Notes under the pieces: model-generated
Databases searched by the model: none
What the model was told of the DNA's origin: nothing
The model's input: the letters and a program-made list of their open reading frames with translations, nothing else
In this document: piece by piece, positions 1-10,854 of the stretch
Layout: each line of letters starts with the position of its first letter
Position numbering within the stretch: the stretch's first letter is position 1
Source: Xylaria sp. FL1777
Lineage: Eukaryota > Ascomycota > Sordariomycetes > Xylariales > Xylariaceae
Assembly: GCA_022578965.1 (NCBI GenBank)
Contig: MU400566.1
Location: 186,001 to 250,000 of the forward strand
Length of the DNA: 64,000 nt
Reading direction: 5' to 3'
Program-made: the position numbers and the translations under genes

Positions 1-602
1 TTGCCACCCCCCCGGCACCTCATTTGATCGACCTCAGAGTCGGACACATCCTCAAAGCCATAAAACACCCCGAAGCTGACAGCTTGTACGTCTCCACCAT
101 CGCTATGGGAGATAAGCCTGGCACCGACGACACGGAGGAGTACGAGGGACAGGTCTGCCGAACGGTGTGCTCCGGTCTCAACGGCCTGGTGCCCCTAGAG
201 GAGATGCAGGGACGTAAGGTCGTCGTGGTCGCGAACCTGAAGCCTGTCAAGATGCGCGGCATCAAGTCATGCGCCATGGTATTAGCCGCATCGCCGCGGT
301 TAAAGGAGGGCGAGGTGGATGATCACAAGGGCCCCGTCGAGCTCGTCACGCCACCCGCCGATTCAAAAGCCGGTGACCGCGTGTGCTTCGACGGCTGGCG
401 CGGCGAGCCCGAGGGCGTGCTCAACCCCAAGAAGAAGATCTGGGAGACGTTCCAGCCGGGTTTCACGACGACGGATAACCTCGAGGTAGCCTTCGACGCA
501 AGCGCGGTCGAGGCGGCAGGTAAGGCCGAGATCGGCAAGCTGACGACGGCGAATGGTGGGACGTGTACTGTCAAGACGCTCAAGGGAGCTACCGTGCGGT
601 AA
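1..602 (+). CDS. ARC1: Arc1/EMAPII-type tRNA-binding protein, C-terminal part (5' end outside window)
   Basis: The frame is open from the window edge (first full codon at base 3) to the TAA at 600-602, so the N-terminus lies upstream. The visible ~199 residues are an OB-fold tRNA-binding domain of the EMAPII/Arc1/TyrRS-C family: an IDLRVGHI opening, the HPEADSLYV stretch, VVVVANLKPVKMRGIKS and the family C-terminal signature LNPKKKIWETFQP followed by a short EMAPII-like tail. In fungi such proteins are cytosolic cofactors that deliver tRNA to methionyl- and glutamyl-tRNA synthetases (established for yeast Arc1). No internal intron is needed. An alternative is a fusion with a synthetase upstream, which this window cannot decide. 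A 286-bp gap separates it from the convergent gene that ends at 889. Confidence 0.85.
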   Translation, partial: ATPPAPHLIDLRVGHILKAIKHPEADSLYVSTIAMGDKPGTDDTEEYEGQVCRTVCSGLNGLVPLEEMQGRKVVVVANLKPVKMRGIKSCAMVLAASPRLKEGEVDDHKGPVELVTPPADSKAGDRVCFDGWRGEPEGVLNPKKKIWETFQPGFTTTDNLEVAFDASAVEAAGKAEIGKLTTANGGTCTVKTLKGATVR

Positions 603-888
603 AACCAAGACACAGTAGAAAAGATAGAAGAGGCTATACGTGCATGTATTTGGACTCACACTAGAACCAAATAGAGCTGTATACAAGACTACAAAGGCTT
701 TTTATCCGCCCCTCTCCTTTCCCGTTGTCATTTCCCATCGCCGTCCGACGTGTTACCTAATAACCGACTAGTAAAACATCATACTTTTCTACCTCCCCCC
801 AGTTCCTGCTAGGTATTCCCTTCCATTTATATTCTTTAAGTGCACCAATTCCCAATTCCCAAATCCCAATTTCCCCACCACCCCTGCC

Positions 889-1795
889 TCATACCGGATA
901 CGGCGGCGTGACGACGCTCGTCTCCGTAATCGTGGGCGTGCCGACGCACCCCGTCGTGTACGTGATCCACTCGGTGGGGATGCGGCAGGGGTCGCACGTC
1001 GGGCACGGCGCCGAGGGATCGGGCTTGTAGACGGTGCTCGTCGTCGGACAGCACTAATACCATGACGGAAAACAATGATAAGTAAGTAAGCACTCTGGGG
1101 GGGAGGGTCGACAGCCATGGTATTCTGGATATTTCATATTTTGTCTTGTGATTGCTCCTTTTTTTTTTTTTTTTTTTCTGAGGCGAGAGATTGGGTTTCT
1201 TGTTGGGCTTGGCCCCTACTTATTTATACCCCCGTGGCGAGTTGTTATTATTCATTATGGAGGGGGGGGGAGTGCTGGGCGAGGGAGGAGGGAAAGGAGG
1301 GAAAGGAGGGAAGGAGGAAAGGATGAAAGGAAGAGAGACAGAAATAGGAGAGAAGGAGTTGCTCACGTCTGTTGAGCACGGAACCGTCACGCTCGAGACC
1401 TTGATATATAAGGGACAGACTAGATCTGAGGGGATCGGGGTACAAGAGAGCGTTGGGCAGGGCGCTGATGTTTTTTCATTCATTAGTTCGCTTAGTCATT
1501 CAGTTACTCCGTCAAGTAGTTTCTGCTTGTTTCGAGCACGAATTGGTCTGTAACCACACGAGGGAGACCGGAAAGCGGAAAGGAGGAAGCGGGAGGTGGG
1601 AAGGACGCTCGGCTCGCTCACTCACTCACCTGCCGGGACCAAGCTCGTGCGCGTGTAGCACCGGTGCGGCAGCACCGTCGTCCGGTGGTGTCTGGCGTCG
1701 TCGAACGTCGTGTAGCAGGATTCCGGCAGCGTGTGCGATGGCGATGACTGCGATATCGGCAGCGTGGGCTTGACGGCGTATGCGGTCTCTGCCAT
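889..1795 (-). CDS. small Cys-rich protein, incomplete two- or three-exon model
   Basis: Two pieces look coding. Exon A (1795-1630) starts at an ATG in a good context (CGGCCATGG) and ends at a strong GTGAGT donor; it encodes 55 residues rich in Thr/Ser/Pro with paired Cys-Tyr-Thr segments (SCYTTFDDARHHRTTV, RCYTRTSLVP). The last exon (1053-889) follows a TATTAG acceptor and encodes 54 residues with three Cys pairs (CCPTTST, CPTCDPCRIP, EWITYTTGCVG) and ends in a TGA at 891-889. Exon A ends in phase 1 but the last exon needs phase 0, so a small middle exon between 1054 and 1629, or another donor, is missing from this model. No family is recognised and no signal peptide is evident in exon A. 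The intervening DNA is purine/pyrimidine-rich (poly-T at 1161-1177, G-runs at 1260-1320) and could hold the middle exon. Confidence 0.4.
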
Positions 1796-3525
1796 GGCCG
1801 TGGCGCTAGGAAGGGATCATGGTTAGATTTGATGTCTTTTGGTAATAGCTGGGATAGGACTATATGCTATTCTTTCCTGCTACTTTGCTTCCTTCTTGCT
1901 GTGACCTAGTCGTGTATGACCTATGTGAGAAATGGAATGGGTTGGGACGCGAACCTAAGAGCCAGCAAATAACTTCCTATAATAAACTGCGAGGTGAACA
2001 TTGTGACCTTGAAGAGTTGAGAGGCTACTTCGGCGGTAATCAGGAGTATTTCTCGACGAAATAAAGTTGGTCGAAATTAGAGAAGATGTGTCTTGTCTGA
2101 CTGGAAATATATATACAGCTATATAGGTTTCGACGCAAGTACGGTCAGACGATAATTCGAAGGGCTAGCCTGTAAATCATTCGCTTCCCTGATTATAATC
2201 GATTCGATTCTGCCATTACCAGGACATCCATCCCTCGTCAAGGTGGGTATTACCGTAAAAAAAACAATAGAAATACACGATGACGCATGTCTCGAAACAC
2301 ACGCATACGATCCAGCACGCGTGACCACGGCATGCTTCTTTTTATAGTTTTCTAACTGCGTTGGACTACCTTAGTGTAACTGTTCCGCTCACCCTTGCGG
2401 TATGTGCCTGCATTAAGGCCACAGCGACATCCTTGGTTGGTAGGACTCTATATACTAATACACATGTGGCGGCGCCATTGAGCACTATTGAAACTACATG
2501 CAGAATTCCTATCCAGGGCTGAATGGCTTCTAACACTCCAAAGAGACATATTTCCCTCAGTCCACCTTGATACTTTCTGCCCAAGCTATAAGGCATTCAG
2601 CGAGACCTCAGTCATCATGTGGTGGCGCGACACACGCAAGACCAGTACAACAAGTCGATAGCCGGCATGAATACAAGAAAAGTACCACGACCAAGACCTT
2701 GTACACCCTAAGTGGTGGATATACCATAGGCGATGGTCTAGCGAGAAGATGAGAAACATGGTTTCAGGGCACACGACGTAGACTAACTATGAGACGATAA
2801 GAAGAGGGAAGCTGAAAGAGAGACAGAGGGAAAGAAATGTCATCGTCACTTACTAAACTGTTCTGTCTGCCTCGTGTTACGTAATACTGTGTAGTCCTGG
2901 AAGCGTCGTCACCTTATCAAAGGTAACATAACATGTATACTATCCATCTACGCCTTCGCTCACCGTGCAATACCTAGGTATTCTACATGATCGAGATCGG
3001 ATATAGTGGCGAGGAGCGACAGAAGTGATTTGCTAAGTCTAATTGGTTGGCTAACGAGTTGTTGTTATAATTACTGTTAAGCACAGAATTGTCCTCTAAA
3101 TCACATGTCTGTTGACCAACTGTCTAAGGGAACGTCAATTTGGAGGTTAGATCTCGTCGACCCTAGTTATACGTGTTAACGGAAATTCGAATATCATGAT
3201 TCAAAATCTGCTTCTCCAATTCTTGTCTCTCGTACATCTATACAGTGCCTCAAAATTCTTATATAATAATGCCTGCCACCGCCCCTGCGCGGGTTGCCCG
3301 ATGTACTAAATACAGTTGTCGGTCGCCTGCCAATCAAAATACATACCTAGTATTGTTACAATATCTCGTAGGCAACGTTTTCCAGCCCCATTCCGTTTCG
3401 CCGAAGCTCATAGCACACCATAAATCCATAACGCCGTTAGATGCATTCGCTGATGACCATGTATAATCGCACAGCCACGGATATGTACAATGCCGTGGTC
3501 CGCACTATGAGATGCCTTTTTGCAC
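1796..3525. other. intergenic region, no supported gene
   Basis: About 1.7 kb between the small Cys-rich gene and the 3' end of RPO41. Short open frames exist (for example 76 codons on the minus strand around 2366-2596) but they lack motifs, splice-linked partners or consistent codon use. One copy of the TACCTAGGTA palindrome lies at 2971-2980. No tRNA with a recognisable T-loop and acceptor stem was found by eye. Confidence 0.5.
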
Positions 3526-6500
3526 TTATGAGAAGAAATACTTGCTACCCTTAAGTTCTTGCACGTCAAAATCCCCCTGAGAAATGTTTGCCGCGTTAGT
3601 TGCTGTCTACCAAAGTGTAAAGATAGGGGAAAACTAAAAACACTACGCACCTTTTCTGGAATAGGGGGAAATGTAAGAGGCCGCCAGATGCTGATATAGC
3701 TCACCACGGGCTTGTTTCGGGCGTTGGAAGTGGCGATGGTCATTTTCTTGAAAGTTGCTTCAAAATGGTTCACGTTCAGCAGTCCCTTCACCTGCTCTAC
3801 GTCTTCTCCTGCGCTCAGTTCCTTCTCAAATTCATCTTGAGGCTTAGATAATCTGATGTTGCCCAAACCGACGTCTTCCATTTCATCCATTTCATCATCA
3901 CATGGCAAGGGCTCCGATGAGGACATCTTTTCATAGATACTAGCAGGAGTAACCATACCCACACCTTTTTGTACTTCCTTAGGGTCGGAGGAGGCCAGAA
4001 GCCTCTGTCGTTCCCTCTCTTGAAGCAGCTCTTCCTTCATGTCTTGTCGACTGCGGCTTCGGAACGCAGTGATTGCTTTCTCGACGTCCGTGTATTGTGC
4101 AACCTTGGCAAGGTATATAGACCCGCTGTATCTAGCAGTAAATTCAGATGCTAAACGACCAATGACGTCCTCACTATGAATTCGGATGAATGCATCACGT
4201 AGCACCCGGTTCATTACATCCACGTCGGCCGCGTGTGTCCAGAAAGAGTCGTGTACGGCAGCAAATGAAAGACCCATTTCGTCGCATTCCAAGGCGGACA
4301 GAAGCATATGGCTCGCATCGAGCGAGTGGATGAAGTTTGGGGGAAATGCTTGCAATTGCTTTCGTCGGTTGACCGGGTCGGACCGCTCAGGAACCTGCAA
4401 GCTCAGATCCTGCAAGCAGGTAGTGATAACCCGGCTGCCACTCTTGCGGTACGGCTGGACAATAGGCATACGAAGCGGTGTAGTCCAAACAATGGTAGAC
4501 CTGAATTGATTTAGGAGTTCTTCCATAGTCCCATTCGAAGCCATCTTCTTGGAAACGCGTTTTTTTTTACCATCTTGGGGAGGGGGGTTTGATGCCGCAT
4601 CGGCGATCCGCTCGAGTTGCTCCGGAGTGAGTGCACGACAAACTCGGCCGGCGCATTCTCCAAGCCAGTACTGAATGTCATGCGCTCCACGAAACATTGT
4701 AGACAGAGCCTTGAAGATCTTTGTGGCAATATACGATGCAAGCACAACAGAAGGAACACCGGTTTCGTTTTCGATGTCTGGATACGCAGCATCAAGTTGT
4801 TTCTGGACTTGAGCTTTTGCGCCAATGAATGTAACACCGTAAACGTTCGTCATGACAGTTTGCTTCACGACCTTGCGTGTTATCTTGCCATCAACCGCTT
4901 TGGCCAGGAAACTCCCACTCGCCAAATCTTCCTTGATGCCCACCTTGACGAGGTCGGCAACTGCCGAATACACGTCGGCAGGACGATCGCTAGGTAATAA
5001 ATTTACTTGTTCTGCTCCCCAGCGATCGCCACCTAACGCCGCATAGTGTTGTAATCCATTGCACGTACCATCCTGGTGAACGGGGAGGTGGGACACGTAT
5101 TTTGTAGGATCTGGGGACTCAAGCGCAGCCTTTAACTCGAAGCAAGCTGCTAGGCATTGCCATGGATCCTCAGCCCGGAGCCACCATCGTTGTCCAGTAA
5201 GCGGATTGGTAGCCGAGTCAAATATATCCTTAGCATGGTCCGTCGCAAAGGCCTCCCGTTCTTCAAGACTAGCCTTGTCAAAACCGAAGACGTTTGCCAA
5301 CTGAACCTTTAACCAACGAAGTCCACTTTCGCCAAGTTCTCTTCCGACAGCGAACCGTAAGAGACCTCGAACATGATCGGCACCCATGTGATTTAAATAC
5401 GCGGGAATAGGGTAGGCGCGTCCTCTAAAATCCATGTTGTGGGGGAAGTAGAAGCTTTGGTCTCTGAAAGCTCTGGCAATGTCAAGCTGAAAATTCATGA
5501 AACATCGCTCCGAATGGAGACCGGACTTCTCGTTCTCGGCAATTTTGATAGCCTTCAGCCACTGCCTACGAGCCATGGGATCGTCTGATGGATCTGGCTC
5601 CTCGGGAATTGGAATATTTGGGTTAACTGGTGGAATATTAGCTATTTTCTCCCCGGTGTTCCATGCCTTGAGCATGACATCGAAAACGCTCCTGTTGATT
5701 TGCCAAGCGGTTCGGCCCAGCACATCCAGTGCTTTGGTCACCTGGTCAAGGTCACCTCTTTTAAGAGCAGCTTCCATGTAAATTCTTTGGTCTCTCTCGC
5801 CGTTCTTGACGCGGAGAAGATGTGAAGGGTATTCAAGAAAACCTCCTCGATCAAATTTAGTCCAGGGTCGTGGCTCGACCAACATCGGCAAGTGCCTCGC
5901 AAGATAGTCACCCCGAGGCTCTTGTTTCATTAAATCTACTAGAACTCTGTTCGGCATAATCATTCCAACCTTCTTGCCTTTTCGGTGGAGTGTTGTACGT
6001 GCAAAAGCGGGCTGCACCTGGCTGACAATTTCCTTGGTTTCAGGGTGTTCGCGAACAACCGTGACCTTCGCGGCGTCGAGTAAAGCGGACAATAGCTGAG
6101 CTCCAACTTTTGCCTTGATGAGAGCTGGCCATGACGTGTTATCATACGTAGGCACTCCAAGAATGTTCGACTCCGGTGTGACTGTAGGCTCTTTACTAAG
6201 CGGAGAAGTGTTGCTCTGTGCTGGCTCTGCGAGGTTGCTCTGCGCTGGCTCTGCGAGGTTGCTCTGTGCTGGCTCTCCGGGGTTGCTCTGTGCTGGCTCT
6301 CCGGGGTTATTGGTTCGTCGAAGACGGCTAGCTTCGCGGTACATCGCCTTACGTCGCGCCGTGATGTTTTGTCGAATTTGGAATCTGATATCCTCTTCTA
6401 CAATTTTAGAGAGATTAGTGAGAAGAGTGGACAACGGCACACCCTTATCAGCACCATGATGTGTGATGCAGTTGAGAATACCCATGATGGTTACTGCCGC

Positions 6501-7898
6501 TAGCCTGGATGGGGTGGATTGGCTCATAAAAGGACCGTAAATACATCGTTCTACATCTTCTGGAGTCTTCTTCTCCTGAACTTCCGATTTGTTAAATAGA
6601 AGGAATTCCCTCCGTAAGGCTCCTTCAAGTCTGCAGTGCCAATCGTATAGCTGAGAGTTTAGGGCTGGTCTAGACAGCGAGGATGTTCGCCCCATCTTCG
6701 CCAAAGATTGATGTTCGTCTCTCCAACGCTGAATAGCAGCTTCCACACAGTCCTGTTCCAATCGCGCTTGAATCTCGCGACGTTCGTTGACTGAGAGTTT
6801 GTTCAAGTCCTGTCCTTCAATCTGATCAAAGAAAGACAAGACACCGCGCAGCGTTTTCAACCCTAGGCCTTTTTGGGGCACTGGAAGAACATCTGGAATA
6901 GCTGTGCTCTTGCTCTCTAAATCATCTAAACCGTTAGACGCCAAGTTTTGGACGAACTGTTGGGCGGTCTCTTGCGCCAGTGGTATCTCTTCCACTTGAT
7001 TGTCTTCTACAACGGAATCTAATTCATCCATCTCAAGATCGGGAATTGGCAGATTCTGACGTATGGTGGTAATAGTCCCGAAATCTTGTTGATTGAGGAT
7101 TCCTGCATCAAGCACCGACCATATAGACTCCTCAGGCAGCATGTCCAAGTAGCGGGTCACAAGTCGATTAAGCCGCGGTCCTCTCGCAGATAAGAGTGAT
7201 ATCTTCAGCATACAAGCAATAGTTTCGGGAGTATGAGGAATGTCGTTTGCCCGGATCTGCAATTCGAACCATTGGTGAAGCGACTGAGCCCACTGAGACT
7301 CGGGCTGGTCGAGGGCGCGGTCGATGCCAGCGCGCAGATATTGATTGTGGAGGTGTATTAAATCCGAATAGGGCAAATTATCGTGTTTAGCAAATCGCTC
7401 GAGTACAAGGGCAGCTCGTTCTAGCCTGTTAACATCTAAACAGGCATCGAAAACCGATACCATTTCGTCGAGGCCCCCAGGAATGCCGTTTTGCGACAAT
7501 CGACTGCGTGGTTTGAGCTCCTCCTGGATCTTGATGTGCAAGGTCGTGGTAGGGTCGAAGGATCGAAGATGGTAGAGTGGCGGAGGCGAAGGCGACTGCA
7601 TATAACTACTGGAAATAGACTGAGAGTGGAGGTGATCGACGAAAGACACATCATCCTGGCGCATGGAATTATCGACAGCCGTGGCCAGTGGCTGACGCGG
7701 AACGGCGTCGAGAAGCGTCGGCATGGTCTTCCGCCTCCATGGTGCAAGCTTGTGTCGCGTAACCAGCAGTCTGCGCCCTGACGTGGACGTGTCGGTGGAG
7801 TGGGCGGAGGGGTGTCTCGACAGCAGATGTGGTCGAAGTAAGGTATGTATGTGCGGCAGGGCGAGGCTCCTGGGAGCAGGACGATGGCGCAGAAGCAT
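3526..7898 (-). CDS. RPO41: mitochondrial DNA-directed RNA polymerase Rpo41
   Basis: Single-subunit T7-like RNA polymerase that transcribes the mitochondrial genome in the matrix. The start chosen is the ATG at 7898-7896, which opens a basic, Arg-rich presequence (MLLRHRPAPRSLALPH); the frame runs on upstream without a better Met. Exon 1 is 7898-3651 and exon 2 is 3576-3526, with a 74-bp intron (GTGCGT...CTCAG). Splicing joins SIWRPLTFPPIPEK to GDFDVQELKGSKYFFS, the invariant C-terminus of the family; reading through the intron would give a false 60-residue tail. Total 1432 residues, normal for fungi. Catalytic motifs are intact: motif A HQDGTCNGLQHYAALG (Asp near residue 940), motif B RKVVKQTVMTNVYG (near 1010), motif C AVHDSFWTHA (near 1215). 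The N-terminal extension carries four 24-bp repeats (6213-6308). Confidence 0.95.
6213..6308. repeat. four 24-bp tandem repeats inside RPO41
   Basis: Four head-to-tail 24-bp units (6213, 6237, 6261, 6285), in phase with the reading frame, encode an eight-residue repeat of the form (P/L)-(G/A)-E-P-A-Q-S-N in the variable N-terminal extension of Rpo41. The last two units are identical, and the first two differ from each other by one base. Being a multiple of three, the array can change copy number without breaking the polymerase. Confidence 0.9.
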
Positions 7899-8745
7899 TG
7901 TATACTTAAATTGTGCAAGCTCAGGCAGCTCTGGTAGAGAGAGAGAGAGTGTGTGTGTAAGTGTTGCAGACCAGACGCTGCCCAGAGTCGGGGAAGGGAC
8001 TTGACTAAGACAACATCTAATGAAAAATGATCTTAGTAGAATTATTACTGTAGTATGAGGAGGAGGAGGAGGACGACGACGAGGGTATCGCAACAAACAG
8101 AAAGAAGAGATTTAGAACTTGGAGGTCGAGATTAAGACCGGTTGGATAGAGAAAAATGATGGAGGTAGGTAGGCGATAGAAGATAAGTGCAATCGGTAGG
8201 GCAGATAATGCGATAGTAGGAGGGTCCAGTGCCAAAATTTTTGCCATTGGCGCAAAAGGAGGAGAGGAGCCCGATGATTGGTTCCAGGCCTTGAGCTTCC
8301 CCATTTCTTGTACCTTTTATCCAATTAGAATTCCAAGAAACTATACTACCTACCTAGGTAACTCCATACCTAGGTACGCAGTAAAGCCCCACCTTCGCGG
8401 GTCTTATCTAGATATGTCGCGTGCATGCTCATAAATCTCCAGATACTTACACCACTCATGGTGGAGATGTTACACTTACCGATCCATACTGTATAATAAA
8501 CGTCCTCTTTTTCCTACATCTAGGTGTCCGATTCAGTCCGTATGTCCTTGTCGCCACTACAGTCGCCACCGCCAATTAGTTTTCGACTTACTTATCATTT
8601 ATGGCTCTGTAGGTATTTACCAATGCCCGTTCTGGACATGCCTTCAACATCGTCGCATACCTGATCTCTCATCTGCTCTCCTCGACGGCCCCGAGAACAG
8701 ACAGCAGGCAGGAGGCAGCACACAGCACACAGCACACAGCACGCC
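7899..8745. promoter_or_regulatory. shared promoter region between RPO41 and ATP25
   Basis: The 847 bp between the start codons of two divergent nuclear genes for mitochondrial gene expression. The RPO41 side holds GAGAGA/GTGTGT runs (7937-7958, CT/CA on its coding strand) and GAG repeats near 8057-8082. Two exact TACCTAGGTA palindromes lie at 8351-8360 and 8367-8376. The ATP25 leader ends in 3.7 copies of a 7-bp AGCACAC repeat (8717-8742) right before the ATG. No TATA box is placed with confidence. Confidence 0.5.
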
Positions 8746-10854
8746 ATGGCCGCTGTTCGACCGGCTCTGTCTGCGGCAGGCTGCTCGCAATGCCGTTTTC
8801 TCGTGCTCAATCTTTTCACAAGCGGCCTCCTCCGATCTGTCCCAGTAGCCCGCCCCTCCTTCTCCTCCGCTCATGCACGTATCGTCAGCGCCCCGCCCAT
8901 CCGCCGCTTCTCCTCCTTGCCTGAGACGAATAATCCTGTCGCCGACACCGAGCATGGACAGAACTTGCGCGTAGTAGAGCAGGAGCCCGAGAATAGCGAG
9001 GGTGAGGATGCAGCCATCGAATCCAAGCCTACCAATGTCCCCTGGTATCTCCAGGTTGAGCCGCCTACACAGATAGCCGCCATGGAGCCGCCGCCGCTAC
9101 CAGAGATTCCCACCGACTCGCCTCCTTTGGTCCACTCTCTTCTGGAGTACGCATCGGAAGAAATGGGGTTGGATGCATTAAGCTTGCTAGATCTGCGGAA
9201 GCTCGACCCGCCGCCGGCTCTCGGCCCAAACCTCTTCATGTTGTTTGGCACGGCACGCAGTGAACGTCATCTCACCGTCTCCGCTGGCCGCCTAGTGCGG
9301 TGGTTGCGTGCAAAGCATCGTGTTTATGCTGATGCCGACGGCCTGCTTGGTCCTAACGAGCGGAAAATAAAGCTGCGTCGAAAGGCACGACGCGCCAAGT
9401 TGCTCGGAACCACGGGTAATGATGATGCCGACGATGGCATCCGCACCGGATGGATATGTGTGAACCTCGGCACCATCAATCGCAGTGGTGCAGAGTCTGC
9501 CGTCTTCGGCGAGGACGGACGAGCTTCAGGTTTTGGAGTGTCTTATGTTGGCTCAACCATCGTTTTCCAGATCATGACTGAAGGACGGAGAGCTGAGATG
9601 GGCTTAGAGACGTTGTGGACCCAGGCTTTAGCTCGTTGCCTTTCTCCACTCTCAAAGTCAGACTCTACTCACGACAACGGGAATTCCACATCTGGAGCGA
9701 CGTCTGAAAGCAACTTACACCCGGTAGAAAAGGCTATTATGGGCAATCTGCATCGCCCCTCTAGTTTCTCGGGCGGCCGCCAGGGACAGCCTTCTAGAGG
9801 TTCTCTATCGAATCAAGCCCGCTTTCACTCTACTCAGCAACAATTAGGGCCACCCGCTATAGAAACTGACCCCCTCAGTACGTCGTCTCCCACAGAATTA
9901 GCACATGTCCTCACATACGATGCTCACCAAAAGCAGCGTTTATTGGAACTGCTGCGGGCCCAATTAGAAGAAATGGACGCCGCGGCAGTCCGAATAGCCC
10001 TGGACGACCAGTCTTACGGGTCTAATCCGACATCATTTCGGGAATTAATGAACCTCGCAATGGAAACGCTCCCTCCAACTCGGACATGGGAGTATCGTCT
10101 CGCTGTCCAATATAAAGCAAGTGTGTCAGGACTCCTAAGCGCTATTACGTCACTGGATAATGTGCGGTTATTGGTTGAAGAGCTACGCATCTACGCCATT
10201 AAAGCAACGAGACCGCAATACCTACAACTCTTAACTTGTATATTCTGTGTCAGAGAGAAGCAACCTGCCGCTCTAGAACTTGGACTCGATGTCATAAATA
10301 CAATGCACCAGCGAAAAGAACTGATCATGACAAGTGACATGATAGTTTCTATCATCGAAGGGGCTACGATAAGCAATATAAGCTGGGCAAGAGAGCTTAC
10401 AGCACGACTTGAGAAACTGTTATTTCGATCCGATTCTCCATATATGGACATAGACTTTATGGGCATGGATGAGAAATTGCTCATGCGGCTCATGACTGCG
10501 TATGCTCGTCAACGTAATTGGGACGGCGTTTGGAATGCCTGGGGGGTTCCAGCGAGGCACTTACGGCCGCGATCTGCAGACTTGTACATTCACGTTTTCC
10601 ACCTAGCCTTGGCCTCCGGTTCCGTAGAGCTCTGCACGAGAGCACTCCGGCGTTGTATCCCAGAAGCGGCCAGCGAAGATCCACCTGTGCTAGCGAACTT
10701 GGACCTTCGACGGGCCGCCTTGAGGTGCATTCGGATTGCAGACCCTCGCGCAGATGAGTTCGTAGACTTACCATTGGATAGTCACGGGCAGGTGTTCCGG
10801 GTTGCCCGAAGAGAATTCGTCCAACTCATGCGGGTGCTCAGGTCGGATCCTTGA
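8746..10854 (+). CDS. ATP25: Atp25, mitochondrial ATP synthase biogenesis protein
   Basis: Single-exon gene of 702 residues with an Arg/Ser-rich N-terminus (RFSSLPETNN) that fits a mitochondrial presequence. Residues ~100-280 form a RsfS/Iojap-like domain, with WYLQVEPP, SPPLVHSLLEYASEEMG, LDLRKLDPPPALGPNLFM and the GRLVRWLRAKH segment, a Lys/Arg-rich linker and a closing GWICVNLGT. The long helical C-terminal half corresponds to the region that in yeast Atp25 stabilises the ATP9 (OLI1) mRNA; the protein is cleaved between the two halves (family knowledge). Length and order match fungal Atp25. It lies head to head with RPO41, so both genes may answer to the same mitochondrial biogenesis signal (inference). 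The ATG at 8746 sits in a good context (CACGCCATGGCC). Confidence 0.9.
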   Translation: MAAVRPALSAAGCSQCRFLVLNLFTSGLLRSVPVARPSFSSAHARIVSAPPIRRFSSLPETNNPVADTEHGQNLRVVEQEPENSEGEDAAIESKPTNVPWYLQVEPPTQIAAMEPPPLPEIPTDSPPLVHSLLEYASEEMGLDALSLLDLRKLDPPPALGPNLFMLFGTARSERHLTVSAGRLVRWLRAKHRVYADADGLLGPNERKIKLRRKARRAKLLGTTGNDDADDGIRTGWICVNLGTINRSGAESAVFGEDGRASGFGVSYVGSTIVFQIMTEGRRAEMGLETLWTQALARCLSPLSKSDSTHDNGNSTSGATSESNLHPVEKAIMGNLHRPSSFSGGRQGQPSRGSLSNQARFHSTQQQLGPPAIETDPLSTSSPTELAHVLTYDAHQKQRLLELLRAQLEEMDAAAVRIALDDQSYGSNPTSFRELMNLAMETLPPTRTWEYRLAVQYKASVSGLLSAITSLDNVRLLVEELRIYAIKATRPQYLQLLTCIFCVREKQPAALELGLDVINTMHQRKELIMTSDMIVSIIEGATISNISWARELTARLEKLLFRSDSPYMDIDFMGMDEKLLMRLMTAYARQRNWDGVWNAWGVPARHLRPRSADLYIHVFHLALASGSVELCTRALRRCIPEAASEDPPVLANLDLRRAALRCIRIADPRADEFVDLPLDSHGQVFRVARREFVQLMRVLRSDP

